Assembly: GCF_009389715.1 (NCBI RefSeq)
Contig: NC_052399.1
Location: 17,673,646-17,737,645, forward strand
Direction of reading: 5' to 3'
Length of the DNA: 64,000 nucleotides
Source: Phoenix dactylifera
Lineage: Eukaryota; Streptophyta; Magnoliopsida; Arecales; Arecaceae
This document shows positions 49,712-62,607 of the stretch, piece by piece. The notes beneath the pieces were generated by a model, which saw only the letters and a program-made list of their open reading frames with translations, was not told where the DNA came from and did no database searches. The position numbers and the translations under genes are program-made. Numbering within the stretch: position 1 is the stretch's first letter; each line of letters starts with the position of its first letter.

Positions 49712-50454
49712 TTGTACATTAACATATACAATGAATGCGTTTGAGCTACCTGTTGAGAGGCTGTAAAAATAGATAGATGGGGGGGTCTGGGTTGAGCTTC
49801 TCAGCAGGCGACAAGCTACATATCTTGTGTTACGAACGGTTGACTGGAGGGAGGAAATATGCCCCCATTTGTTTGGTTGAATGTGGCCGTTGGAGGGGCG
49901 TGAGTTAACCGGGCATTTTTTGTGGGCCAATTTGTAATGGGCGTACTTGTCTTTTATTGGCAAATAGCGTTACAGATGGGCCTCTTCTTTTGCTTGAGTC
50001 TGTCTTGGCTGGAAACCATCTATTAATTTTTAGAGGCTTTTTGTGAGTTGATAGCTGGTCATAAAATTTGATGTTTTTAATTGGAGGGCTTCTCATTCTA
50101 GATTTCTTCTCCATATTGATCCCACATTTGTTTGGACAAGATTTGTACGATTATGAAATGATGAATACGCTTGCAAAACTGGGTTTCTAGTATTGATTGC
50201 AAGCATTCTATTGCTGGGAAAATAGCTGTCTTAGAGGCAATATTTTCATTTTTTTTTAATCACATGAAGGACTTATTCTAGAAGGGGTTAGACTTTAGCG
50301 AGCCAGTCATAATGGATGGTTTTGCTGTTCTAATTCGATGGTTACTATACACTTGCTTAGCCCCCCATCTGGAGAGAGAAAACTGGAATTCTCCGCAAAA
50401 AAAGATTGGGGCAGAATCTTCCTACAAAAGTGGATATTTTCCATGTTTGCACCC
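49712..50454. other. 3' flank of the unrecognised gene
   Basis: Includes the likely 3' untranslated region and then anonymous DNA up to the LINE. No clear target duplication for the LINE was found here. Confidence 0.5.
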
Positions 50455-53400
50455 AGGAAGTGATTATGGTGATCTCGGAGGGCAGTGTGAGGCCATGGAT
50501 TTTTGCTGCGGTGTATGCCAGTACTGATTTTAGGGTGCGGCGTATACTGTGGGAGGAGGTATCTCAGTTGATCAGTGTGGGCTATCCCATGTTAGTAGCA
50601 GGTGATTTTAATTGCATTACAGATCCTTCTGATAAGATGGGGGGTAGACCGTTTACTTATGAGAGGAAGATTGTGGAGTTTCAGGAGTTTTTGACATCGA
50701 CTGGATTGATAGACCTGGGATTCGTGGGTCCTAGGTACACTTGGTGCAATAATCAGCAGGGTCGAGCTAGAGTATGGGAGCGACTTGATAGAGCTTATGG
50801 GACCGCCGGATGGGTTCAGTGCTACCCGGATCACCGGGTGAGTCATTTACCGAGGATAGCGTCTGATCATTGTCCGCTTTTGATTAGCACAGATGTACAC
50901 ATTCCAGTTCGACCCCCTTTCAGATTTGAGAAGTTGTGGCTTTGCTATTCGCGGTCGTGGGGGGTGGTGAGGGAGGCATGGAGTACACCGGTCAGGGGGG
51001 ACGCTATGTACCGGGTATCCCGGAGACTGGAGCTGACGAGGAGACGGCTGAGGAGGTGGAATCGTGAGGAGGTTGGAGATATTTTTAGGAGGACCGAGGA
51101 GGCAGAGGAGGCCATTGCCAGATTACAGGTGCAGGAGGCTCGGGGGGGAGGTCTCATGGAGGGGGAGATGGCAGAGTTGAGGTCGCTTCTGTCACTGCAT
51201 GATTGCCTTCTTAGACAGCAGGAGATTTTTTGGAGACAGAAATCGAGGGCCCAGTGGATTTTGGAGGGGGATAGGAATACTAGATTCTTCCACCAGGCGA
51301 CAGTTATTAGAAGGCATCAGAACAGGATCAGAGCCATCAGGGGTGAGGATGGGCAGTTGACAGAGGATCCGGATATGATTCAGAGGATTATGGTTAGTTT
51401 CTTCAGGGCCAGGTGGACCGAGCAGACTACAGGAGGGAGTACGGTGGGTATCCCACTGCCCTCAATAGGGGTTTCTGAGGATGAGACTGATGCATTGATC
51501 AGACCGGTGTCGGAGAGGGAGATCAGAGAGGCGGTGTGGTCCCTTGAGGGGGACAAGGCCCCGGGGCCGGATGGCTTCCCTCCGTTGTTCTTCCAGAGAT
51601 ACTGGATGATTGTAGGACGAGATGTGACGGCGGCCATACAGCAGTTCTTCGATACGGCAGTGATGGCGGCAGATTGGCAGCGGACCTTCATTACCTTGAT
51701 TCCGAAGCGGCAGGATGCTACGGAGCCGAGTCATTACCGGCCGATTAGCCTTTGTACGACCTTGTACAAAGCTACGGCTAAGATCATTGCCGCTAGGTTG
51801 AGAGTTGTCCTCCCGAGACTCACTGGTCCAGAGCAGGGGGCTTTCCTGGAGGGGCGGAGCATATCTGATAATGTGCTTATTGCCCAGGAGTTTATGTTTG
51901 ATCTCGGTAGGGCCCCGAGGAGGGGTAGTTTGATGGGGATTAAGCTTGATATGGAGCGTGCATATGACAGGATGAGTTGGGAGTTCTTGCAGCAGGCTTT
52001 GCAGGGGTTTGGTTTTCATGAGCGGTGGATCAGTTGGGTTATGGGCTGCATTCGGATTCCTTCCTTTGCCATTCTGGTGAATGGCACGCCGTCCCGATTC
52101 TTTGTATCATCTAGAGGATTACGCCAGGGATGCCCACTCTCCCCGCTATTGTTTATTATTTGTGCAGATGCCCTGTCTAGATCCCTGCGCCAGGCTGTGG
52201 ACACTCAGGAGCTGGAGGCTTATAGACCGGTGATTGGGGCCCCTGCGATATCTCATCTACTCTTCGCCGATGATTGTTTGCTTCTTGCCAGGTCGACGCG
52301 TTAGTCAGCCCGGATTATAGGTCAGATTCTTCAGGTCTACTGTGCAGCATCAGGTCAGAGGGTCAATTCGACCAAGTCAGCCATCATCTTTAGCCCAAAG
52401 ACTAGACTGGCTATGAGGCAGTTGATAGTGGAGATCTTGGGGATCGGTGAGCAGGTGGGCACGATGACGTACTTGGGTGTCCCATTGTCCGACCGGCGGC
52501 TGCGGAGCGGGGATTGTCTGCCCTGTGAGCTTGGTATCAGACGCAGATTAGCGGGGTGGCGGATGCATACCTTGTCTATGGCAGGGAGGATCACCTTGGT
52601 GCGTTCGGTTCTTTCATCAGTTCCTATCTATCTGCTCACCAATGCCATTGTTCCGGTGAGATTCTTGCGATCCCTGGAGCGGCTGTTCAGGGACTTCATA
52701 TGGGGGAGGAGCAGTGGTCGAGGTGGGGTTCACTTGATGGCGTGGGAGGTGGTGTGCCAGCCTACTAGTAGTGGTGGTTTGGGGGTTCAAGCATTGGCAG
52801 TGAGGCGTGAGGTTTTACTAGCCAGACATGCGGCTAGATTTGTGCTTGAGCCCGAGTGTCTATGGTCCTCGCTGATGAGGGCTAAGTATGGCGCCTTGGT
52901 ACCGGGCGTGCGTGGGGGTCGCCGTCACTCCCCGGTGTGGAGGGAGATGTGTGCCAGAGCTACGGTGGTGCTTCCGGAGATCGGATGGGCTATTGGCGAC
53001 GGTCGGTCTATCGATGTGTTGGAGGACAGATGGGTGACTGAGGTACCGCTTTGCAGTATGCCGACCATGGTGGACTCGGCGAGATTAGCAGGGTGGAGGG
53101 TCAGTGACTTACTGGATGCTGAGGGAGGGCGATGGAGAGAGGGGCTGGTTCGGGAGGTTTTTGGAGAGCAGTTGGCAAAGTTGGTTCTAGCCCGAGCGAC
53201 CCCTAGGGGGGGAGGCGGATAGGTTGATATGGATGCCGACGGGACGATCACAGGTGCGAGCTAGGGATCTTCATGCAGTGTTCAGGAGGGAGCCAGGCCG
53301 ACAGCTTGAGGGGCGGTGGATATGGAGGATGCGGGTTCACCCGCGTGTGGCACTCTTCATATGGAAGGTGGCGTGGGGTTGCCTTCCGACTAGGAGTGTG

Positions 53401-54369
53401 TTAGCGCAACGTGGTATGAGGATCCCTCAGTTTTGTGAGGATTGTGCAGATATCGAGGAGACTATGGAGCATGTTCTGCTGCAGTGCCCTAGGGCCCGAG
53501 ACATATGGAGGAGGTCACCGATACTGCTACCGGCCTCGGTGGTGTTGGTGCAGGATCTGATCCATTTGCTGAGAGATTCCATGCGGCACCCCAGATCTAC
53601 TGAGGTAGGGATCCTTGTAGCGTACCTGTCCTACCATATTTGGTTGGATAGGAATACTGGTATATTTGAGGGGAGGAGGGCGCCTCCGAGGATGGTGGTA
53701 GACCGGGCGATGGTGCGTGCGAGGGAGGTTATTGGGGCGACTTCGGCAGTCACCTCTGGGTTGGTCAGGGACATCTGGGGTGCTCATCACGCTGCTTCGG
53801 CGTCACGGTTTGCCATTGTTTCTTGGGCACCCCCACCCCCTGGCTATCTCAAGGTGAACTTTGATGGGAGTAGGTCGGTAGATGGTTTGTGTGGAGGGGT
53901 CGGATTCGTGATCAGGGACCATTGTGGCAGGTTGATAGCAGCGGGAGGACGGCGTACGCCTGAATTTACAGTGGTTGGTGCAGAGCTACAGGCAGCCTGG
54001 GAGGGTATATCCTTTGCGAGGCAGGTAGCCGGGGCCGAGCGGGTGTACCTCGAGGGTGATTCATCGGTGGTGATTGATTTGATTCGGGGTGTGGATCGGT
54101 TTGGGGATGGCCATCCCCTCATTCGAGAGTCCCGTAGGATGGCTCAGATGATGGATGACTTTCAGGCAGCACACGTGTTTAGGGAGGCGAACCGGGCAGC
54201 AGATTGGGTCGCCTCCTTTGTCGCTCGGCACTCAGGTGATTTTTTGTGGACGTCTGATGTAGACGTTCCTTCACAGTTGTACTTTTTACTCTCCCGTGAT
54301 TTGGAGGGCTGTACTCACGTTCGTACTATATGATATGAGTAGCCGCTTTTACCAAAAAAAAAAAAAAAA
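50455..54369 (+). mobile_element. 5'-truncated L1-type LINE with poly(A) tail
   Basis: The element runs from inside the endonuclease domain to a 16-base poly(A) tail at 54354-54369. It has no LTRs. Order of domains is endonuclease remnant, reverse transcriptase, zinc-binding RVT domain, RNase H, as in plant L1-clade LINEs. It is much GC-richer than its surroundings. ORF1 and the start of the endonuclease are missing, so it arrived or became truncated at its 5' end. I found no convincing target duplication. Confidence 0.92.
50462..54333 (+). pseudogene. LINE ORF2 (endonuclease remnant, reverse transcriptase, RNase H), one stop and one frameshift
   Basis: Coding similarity starts at about VISEGSVRPWIFAAVYAST. 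The endonuclease C-terminal part has AGDFNCI, GPRYTWCNNQ, ERLDRA and SDHCPL. The reverse transcriptase follows with DKAPGPDGF, TLIPK, YRPISL, EGRSISDN, LDMERAYDR, RGLRQGCPLSP and the catalytic FADD near 52262. The frame is broken by TAG at 52302-52304 and by a shift in a run of seven G near 53205-53212; otherwise it stays open to 54333. After the shift come the RVT zinc-binding region (HPRVALFIWKVAWGCLPTR, then a Cys-rich CEDCADIEETMEHVLLQC) and RNase H with its acidic residues in VNFDGSRS, AELQAAWEG, LEGDSSVVID and ANRAADWVA. With only two lesions this is a young copy, but it cannot make a whole protein. Confidence 0.92.
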
Positions 54370-55663
54370 GGATTCATCTTTAGACGAATCCAACGTTGGA
54401 TCTCCCACCGCACAGATCTCAAAGCATTCCGAACTCCATCTTAGGGATCTCAGAAAAGGTGAAGGATGCAACCCTAGCCCCTCACCAAAATTTAGCAGCA
54501 CCCCACCGAACGATGATTTGATTTGGATGGTACAGCCCTCGCCGCTGTAGTTAGGAATGGGGTTATCCAATTTCCAAACTCCAAAGGCAACCGTCCCGCT
54601 TTAAGCTCTATATATATTTGACCTTGTGTATATAGATTTTGGGTCGCTTGCTCTGGTTGGACGTACGCTCGGTTTCCTTAACACTCGTGCCAATTAACCT
54701 GCTGATTGGCTGGCATCTTACACATGAAATTTTCCAGCTTACCCCCAAGCTTCACCATGTTGTTTCAGTGGATCGGGCGGATATTTTCTTCTCAACTTAA
54801 CCCTTTTACCTTCACGATTCGTTTGGTTGGGATTTATATGCCAGATTATCATATTTGCTATGAAAAGAGAATGAAAAAGATGATAAAATAAATGATGAGT
54901 CCTGTGCATATTAATGGTGAAAGAGAAGGTTAAATTAATAATGTCACGTCCCTGAGTTTATGAATTGGAAGTCGTGTTAATTGGCGCATACCCATAAAAA
55001 ATTTTTTCCACAGACATGATATGTCAATATGATATCATAAATATGCGACCGAACAATTTAAATAATAATATACAAATTTTATTTCAATAACTAGCTTAAT
55101 ATTTAGATGCCTCTCTAACTAAGAAAGAGGAGGACTAGTTGCTAGCGGTAGACAGGATGCCCAGGAAGCCATGACCAACCAATTGATGGTTAGCGGCCGG
55201 TTGTAGCAGGCGGCCGACGGCGGAAACCCATTCGAAAACAGGATCTCTACCCCTTACATTGTGTAATCATGACTTTCCGATGGTTTAGAACCTCGGCCAC
55301 AGCTGCAAAGCATCATGAGAAACCGAGCAGAGGCCTTGGTGACAAAAAAATCCAGCGATCATCGATCGGAATCAAAGCTTCCAAGGACCACATAAGGAGA
55401 GAGAGAGAGAGGTCAATTAAAGGCTGTCGGATTCTTATTTAGCTTCCGGTGACAGTTGGCAGTGGCAATAGCATTGGAAGTGGTCTGACATTCGAGGAAA
55501 AAAATCGAGAAATTTCGGTAATAGCGTTGATCAAAGATTTTGGTCTCTCTGATGTAGTGGAAGAGGGATGAGAGAGGAGTCGGATCTCGTCCGACGAACT
55601 TGAGAGGAAGAAGACTTCCATCAAGAGTCCTCTTTTCTACACAAGATTAATGCTTTACTTGGC
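54370..55663. other. Spacer between LINE copies
   Basis: Just after the LINE tail is a small palindrome (GGATTC...GAATCC). The rest is anonymous DNA with a GA-rich microsatellite near 55398-55412. No gene seen. Confidence 0.5.
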
Positions 55664-56030
55664 CTTTTTTTTTTTCTTTTTTTTAATGACATTTCATATA
55701 GCTCTAACGTTGATACAGCCTGCCAAATCAAAAGAAAGTAAAGAGTACAAGGAAAATGGTATATCTGCTACAGTCGTCCAGATGAAGTCTCTCGAGTGTC
55801 GGGTAATAAAGAAGGCAACTCAGTCTGTTGCTCTATTCGCCTTTCGAAATACATGGGCTGCTTGAAAAGAGCCCAACTCTCGGGACAATCTGCAGGTCTC
55901 ATGGATCAACGGGTAACCATCTCCGTACCTGTCCACTCTCCAAATCTAATCAATCACCATGGAATTCCCATTGAGCCACACACTACGCGTTACTTGGGCA
56001 TTCATTACTCCTAATGCTACAAGGATGATG
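55664..56030 (-). pseudogene. Decayed LINE 3' end (RNase H C-terminus)
   Basis: On the minus strand the sequence translates to a damaged copy of the RNase H end of the LINE at 50455-54369: RYGDGYPLIHE, FQAAHVFRKANRATD, FITRHSRDFIWTT, LLSFDLAGCINVRAI correspond to the intact RFGDGHPLIRE, FQAAHVFREANRAADW, FVARHSGDFLWTS, LLSRDLEGCTHVRTI. At least two in-frame stops are present. The T-rich run at 55664-55684 is the poly(A) tail of this copy. It is 5'-truncated near 56030. Confidence 0.88.
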
Positions 56031-57529
56031 CACCTCAAAAATTTGCTCCCCATGTAAGAGCAAGCTGGATCAACCGGTGAACTGAGAATTCTGCCTCCAT
56101 AAAAACATCCGGACCGATGATTCGAGGTTCATACTCCGTGGTGCATGCAAGCTAAAGCTGTCAAACGCGCCCATGCAGAAGCAGGCATTTTACGAATGTC
56201 CAAGTCCAAAGTGCAAATTTTGACGAAGCACTGCATGAAGACTCCATTTCCGCTGCTACGCAGAGCCATGTTGCATCAGTGCTGACAATATCTTATTTAG
56301 ATTGATGCCCAAAATTGATGTTCTGCTTTGAAAAATATTAGTTGGATTCCACAAGAATCATACCTATCGTAAGGTGTGACGCTAATCTACTTATTGGGAC
56401 TCGACATCGTGCAAAACTTATGTCTTTCCAGGAGTCCTATAAGAGATCGACTGAGCAACCAAAAAGAGTTGCACTTGTAAAATTACCTATCTGAATTTTA
56501 TGCAAGTTTATATTGCAGGAAAATTTGACAAGATTTCGTTTTTTGGGGCAGGGGTTTGTTCATATTGAAAAAGAAAGATAAATTATATACATAAGTACAT
56601 GAGAACAGGAAAAACAACTGAAATTGGTCAAAAACTGGATGCTAGGAACTAGATGTGAGCACAATAAGCTTATGGAGCTTCTTAAAAATTCACCTCCCCT
56701 TGCCCCTTCATTTTCATCGGAAAAAAAAAAAAACAAAATTTACATTTATTATACTTACATCCAATAATTTGTAAAATTTATATTTACATCCGGTTAAATT
56801 AATGGTGCTAGTAAAACCATTTGCCTTATATTATCTTCAAGTGAGGAGAAGAATACACACATTTTTTTTATATCCATGGATGGTTGTTATATTACGTAAG
56901 ATTATTTTTATTAGTTTTAAATTTTTTTCTGATGTGGTATTTGGTTCCTATATAAAATTAAAGATTTGACTAGCGTTCAATTAAATTATGAGTAAAAGTG
57001 TTGGATAAAAAAAAAAATAGCGTAGATTGTCAAATTATTGGATATAAGTAGAATTTACTCCTAATCTCATAAGAGTTAGTATAATTTATTCGAAAAATTT
57101 TTGGCCTGCTTGTGTTGCAGCATGTCTGCATGAGTTTGGGCTGACGGTTAACTTAGAAGGAGATGCATAAATGGCTGCCATCAGAAAACAGGAATGGCAC
57201 AACAGATCTTCTTAAGTATAAAGTTTTGGGTTATAATTAGCTTGGCTTGCTGGTATTTGGGTGAATTAAAGCTGCTGGGACTTTCCTGAAACACCAAATC
57301 CTTCCACCCATATTTTTCCATAGGCTTGTAAACTTCATAGTTTTGTTCAATCATGTTCCTGTCAATTCTAGTCCTCATGCATTTAAAAATAAACACCAAT
57401 TTTAAGTCTGTCTATATAAAGTTCAAGCCCAATTAAAGGAGTTTGGAAGAGAGAACTTTCACGGGATGATGTCTAATGTACAGAATCCACGACCGCATCT
57501 TGTTGTGCTTCATAGCTACGGGTAGCGAA
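56031..57529. other. Intergenic AT-rich DNA
   Basis: No gene, clear repeat or RNA gene recognised. Short A runs at about 56720-56732 and 57008-57017. Confidence 0.5.
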
Positions 57530-57534
57530 CAGGC

Positions 57535-58075
57535 AAGTTGGGCCGGGTTGACAATCAGGCCCAGGCCCAGCACAAAATTGTGGCATCTCTACCCAGAAAG
57601 TATCCAACCCGAACTGACCTTAACTAGAGCTTCTCAAACTATACCCAACCCAAGCTCAAAATAGAATCGGTTAGGGTTAGGTCAAGTCATATGTCTGTTG
57701 AGAATAGCAGTCAAAATTGGCTAAACTAGTGATGGAAAAATTCTTTATGATTGGGTTGGATCGAATTGATTAGATCAGTTTAGCCAACTCACCTATCAAT
57801 GCTCTCATGCCATATGAATAATATTTTAAAATAAAATAAAATAAATTAAGAATCGCAATGTGCGAGTATAATTTGGATCCTAATTTTAGATAGTTAAACG
57901 AGTACTTGTGAGATCTTAGAAATAGAAGCACGTTTAATATATATATCTATTATAGGTTTATATGGGCTTGGTTCCAAGTTAGGTAAGGTTGCCCGATATT
58001 TTAAGCTCAATCCAATCCGAATTTGAGCCAAGTTGGGATTGTCAACCCAAACCCAGCCCGGGCCATGCCTAAACC
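57535..58075. mobile_element. Degenerate hAT-like element rich in GGGTTGACAATC
   Basis: The left end has GGGCCGGGTTGACAATC and the right part contains the inverse (GATTGTCAACCC... with CAGCCCGGGCC), giving imperfect inverted repeats with CCCAACCC-type motifs inside. No target duplication identified. Style resembles the MITE at 13396-13787 but much older. Confidence 0.45.
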
Positions 58076-58482
58076 CATCCAAGGCTTATGGAATTACGGT
58101 TTGAGTTCGGGTTGACGTGCCTAATTTCAACCCATATTCATAGCAAGAACCAGATTCTAATTAGTATTACCGCGGCATGTAGCAGCTCATATCCGAGCAA
58201 CATGCTACTTGCACCTAACAGAACGCTGAATACTCCAATGATCCAATACTCGTCTACCTGAACTCTTTTGGGCCACCAAGCGCGGATGCTTTAGGGAGTT
58301 GTTTTCATTATGCTGCAGTGAAGTTCTTCACTCTTTGTTATAAAAGAAACAAAAAGAAAAGATCAATACTACCTTAAAGGATAAGTCCTTGGAGATCAAT
58401 TAACTATACTAATAATTGTCAACCACCAGTGTAGTGTCAGTATTTGTCCACCGGCCTAACTTTTTTTTTATATATATATATA

Positions 58483-59505
58483 TTATCCAAGTATTCTTTT
58501 CACTGTAAGCAAAGCATGCCGAATATTGCTTAATTCAGACCAAGCCACTCTCAGCTCCGCCGCTGGCACCAAGGTGTCAAACAAGTGGCAGCCCCCGGCC
58601 GCGATCACCTTAGAATCCGGGCCACTTATAACGAAGTCCGCACCTTCACTCCTGCCGCCCTGCAAGATGCATTCATCGAAGTTAACCTTGAGGAAACTCG
58701 GGAATGGGGGCTCCACGAGCAGATGTAGAACCCCAAATATCCCAACCTGTCAAACATCTATCCGAACAGATTGCCTGAGAGGTCTCCACTGCTAGCATCC
58801 GCGCTCTCTCTACCGCCACCTCAGGTGGGGGGCTAATCTCGCCAAAGGTCTATGCATTCCTCACCAGCCAGGTCTGATAGGCAATGTAGGCCGCTCGCAC
58901 TACCTCAGGTCTGGACTGCGAGACCCCGGCCAAGCATCAGAGTACCTGGAGAAAGGACGTCGCGTGATGCTGGAAGTCCACGAGGAAACTTGCCCGCCTC
59001 CAGATTGTCCTAGCCCGGTGGTACTGGAAGATAGCATAGTCCAGCGACTCATCAGTCCGACACTCAGGGCACTGGGGGTGGATACTCATCCCCTTCCCAC
59101 ACAACAACAGTCTCGTCGGTAGCCTACCCCAGGCGACCTTCCAGAGGAATAAAGCCACTCTGGGGTGCAGCCCAAACAGCCAGATCCAGCCGAGATCCAA
59201 CCCCAACTACCCTCCACCCTAGACAACACAGCAAATGTCAGTCACTCTGACTCTAAATCTGCAGGACAAGCTCCACACCCTGACATCGGGGTAAGGGTGC
59301 CTTGAAGCTGGGAGCGATCGAATCAGCTTCGCAAGTGGCTTCCCAAATAGCTGATCAACCCGGTAGGTAGCCCAGCCTGCACCATTAGGGAGAAGAAAGT
59401 CGCACACCCTGAGTCCCTCCTCAGCCTCAACACTGACTAGGATCGGCTAACGCCTCAACGGGAGCTCCTCCACCCATACGTCCCCTACCACATCCAGACT
59501 CAACA
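58483..59505 (-). pseudogene. Decayed LINE fragment (RVT zinc domain and RNase H start)
   Basis: Minus-strand open pieces match the LINE at 50455-54369 at lower identity: RVCDFLLPNGAGW...LFGKPLAKLI, then HPRVALFLWKVAWGRLPTRLL with CPECRTDESLDYAIFQYHRARTIW, then FLKVNFDECILQGG...VIAAGG...AELRVAWSEL of RNase H. Several frameshifts and stops separate the pieces. It begins upstream near a WVEELPL motif (about 59505) and is cut at its 3' side near 58483, before the remaining RNase H motifs, where AT-rich DNA starts. This is an older, different subfamily member. Confidence 0.88.
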
Positions 59506-59509
59506 TTGT

Positions 59510-62500
59510 TTCCCTTTATTCACATCCTGCGAATGGAATTCCGAATGAACTTGCGAATTGGAGCTATCCTGGTTGTCTTCCTTAACCGGCCTCCATGAAT
59601 TAAAGTATTGAGGGCGTGGCTGCTTTCTAGTGGACAAGATTTATCTGCAATAGTTTTTATGTCATTGGCTTATTTCTTGCTAACTTATTCTTCATTAGTA
59701 TTTCAATATTTATATGTATATATATACATATCGATTCAAATTTAAATTTTTTTGCGGTGTGCTACTTGTATTGCAGATTATTGTGCAGCACTTAATGGCT
59801 GCCACTAGAAGATAGATGGCTACCAAACAAAATGCCTCGTGCATGAAACATAAAAACTCGCTATTGCTGCCTCCACTAGATCTTAAGGCTGGACCACCTT
59901 TCTGAGTAAACTCACAACAACCACCCTACATTCTCAATACCTTGAAGGCACCATTGTTGACACGTCTTCCTCTCTATCAGCAGAATTACCTTCCATTGTT
60001 CAAAGATGTGCTGTTGGTGCCTTCGCTGTGCAGAAAGAAATAAAATAATAATAATAAAAATTATAGCTAGCCGCAATTGGTTACCTATCAAATATTTCCC
60101 AGAATAACTTCTATAAATTAAAATATTTCCCACAATATTTTGATTTGTGCTTGGTCCATGATGCACATGAGATGCAAAAGAGTATGTTTAAGGTGACACG
60201 TACACGTGCATGAATCAATCATAAAAGGTCGGTCGTGTACTACGAACATCTCTAAATCTACCATGTCAAGTTTGGAAAGACCGAGTCCAACGGACATACC
60301 GAGTTTCGGATTCTCCCCAACACCAGAAAAGATACCGAGTCCACCTAAATTTCCAACGCTGTTTTCCGCAACAAATTCGCCACACGAATATTACAGAACA
60401 GATGGCAGAGCAACACTGGTTCCCACTCTACATCTGGGTAGCCTTGTACCCAGGGGAATCCAGGTGCCCCACTGCCAGCTATCTCCGGACATGCAAGTAG
60501 AGAGAGGCCACGACTCACGGGACGCAGGAAGTTCCTAAAATCCAAAGCCCGTGAGCGGGGCCGCCACGGATCCCAAGGAACCATCCAAACCATCCGACAA
60601 CCCCGCACCAACCGCTCCACGACGAATGACACCTCGGATTTCCGACTTTCCCTCCTTCGGATGTCAACGCGAACGGAGATCCAAATATTTAATCCATCAC
60701 CAAATCAAATAAAATATTGTTGATTAAAATTAAATAGGAATAGTTTTGATAGTAATCCATGCCATTTCGATTCTCATTTTGTTGATTCTTTGATTCGGAA
60801 CCGAACTCGATACCCAATCCGAAGTCCAATAATTTTAATATTTAATAACCTTGATACCCTTTATATTTGGTATCAATCCAAAATTCTACTCAAGATATTT
60901 GAAAAAAATTTCAAAACGAATAAAAAAATTAAATAATTTGCGGTTTTTAGGTTTCAATTTCAGTTTTGATTTTGAAGAATGGTGGTGGAAGTAAGGCATC
61001 CCTATGGCCTCTTCCTATTTGCATTCAAGATGAGAAGGTTGCTAGTGGAAGTAAGACATATGGCTTCTTCCTATTTTGGGTAATATAATTTCCACGCCTA
61101 TACCTGTGGACCAAACTACTTATTATTTCAATTGTATATCAAACCGATGGAGCTGAAAAAAATTGGTTAACCATTCGACCAAGCAATTCTACAATCACAT
61201 AATCCTGGTGTTGGTTCATGTAGGTACTTGCAGAACTCTTCTACTTGCCATTTGTCTTCCTAGAGTATGGGTCGATGGAGAAGTTTGCAGATCCTATATG
61301 ACTCCTTTACTAGCCATTTGTCTTTCTAAAATATATCTCGCTGCCAGCTAAATTAGATAATATCTCCGAATCCTCCACGTTGCATGTTTTGCACCGAAGA
61401 AATCTGTGTATATTTTAATAGCTATTATCTTGTTCATTTTAGAAATGAAGAGCTGTTTCTTTTTCTCGACTCTATGGGCTGCATTTATATTAGAGCAGTG
61501 TGAGCAACTGTTGTACCAAAAAAAAAAAGAAATTTTGAAGAGCTATGGTTCATACTTGAAGAAAAATACGTATAAGTTAATTCTATGGTGGAAGTTCTAC
61601 ACCGTTCTTAGGTACTTATGCATGAACAATCCGGTTTCTACTCTAAAGAAAAAACTTTCCATAACTAACCTTTTATCGGATAATATTTAAAATCTAACTT
61701 ATTTATTTTGCTCAGTGTGTACAGAAAATTATTTACTAACTAGTCAAAATAATATAGTATTATTTAATTAAAAGATTTTCACCATCTAGGAGAAATATTT
61801 TCAGTAAAAACTGGGAGAGAGAGAAAGCGGAGGACGGAGTACGCTGAAGTTCTCTGAAAAAGCACTGGCTGATGTGATAGTCGTATCCGCTGCCATCTCG
61901 TCGTGCAAGCGGACCCCTAAGCCTTTGTGGGCACCACATTTTTAAAGAATTTTTTTCATAAACATGTGTCTAAAAATTCAAATTTAAGTAAATACCTTAT
62001 TAAAATTTATATTTATTTTTTTATCTTTATAAAATATTATTTTTTCACAAATGATTTTGATATAACAGTTCTCCTAATACCGTTAATAAAATTATATTTA
62101 TTTTAATTAAAAATACCATAAAATTTTAAAATTCCTTTTTTTTTAATCTCTATTGCGATCGTCTTATAATTTTTTTTGGCGCATCTATCTATTAAGAATA
62201 TTTTAATTATTATAATTTAAAACTGTTAATTTTTAACGGCGTTATATGATGTAGGTACATATGCAAACATATATATAAAAAATAGAATAGCAAAATAAAT
62301 GTTGTACGAGGATATACATTGTAAATATCGAATTTGAAATGGTATTCATATAAAATTTGTTATTTAGGAGGTTATTAATGTAAAAAAAAATTCAAATTAT
62401 AAACTACATTTCATGAACAGTACTATAAAAGTAAAAGTAACAAAAGAAAAACCCTAAAGGGGAGCTCGATCTCCGTCAGGACATCCGGAAGAGCTGAAAA

Positions 62501-62552
62501 TAAAAAGAAGCAACTTAATAATTATAAGCAATGGACACACAACACCCTGGCT
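59510..62552. other. Intergenic region upstream of the ABCG 3' end
   Basis: Mostly AT-rich. 60230-60660 is a GC-richer island with CCGAGTCC repeats of unknown origin. 60985-61080 contains two copies of GTGGAAGTAAG(G/A)CAT. 61442-61544 may be a small LINE-type insertion (listed separately). The rest to 62550 shows nothing recognisable. Confidence 0.5.
61442..61544 (+). mobile_element. Possible truncated retroposon with poly(A) and target duplication
   Basis: TGAAGAGCT occurs at 61446-61454 and 61536-61544, both preceded by GAAAT (with a three-base T difference). Between them lie about 63 bp ending GTACC and an 11-base A run (61518-61528). This looks like a small retroposed piece; its body does not match the LINE here except for the final TACC. 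Confidence 0.45.
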
Positions 62553-62558
62553 TTTATT
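62553..62558 (-). terminator. ABCG8: Polyadenylation signal of the ABCG gene
   Basis: AATAAA on the minus strand, 50 nt downstream of the stop codon. Confidence 0.6.
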
Positions 62559-62607
62559 GCATCAGCGGCCGATCCCTCCTCCATCCGCATTAGCTTACGA
62601 ATTACGA

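Noticed and set aside
50265-54385. Possible LINE target duplication, AAGGACTTATTCTAG against AAGGATTCATCTTTAG
   Set aside because: Too many mismatches, and the left copy is about 190 bp upstream of where coding similarity starts; I do not accept it as a target duplication.
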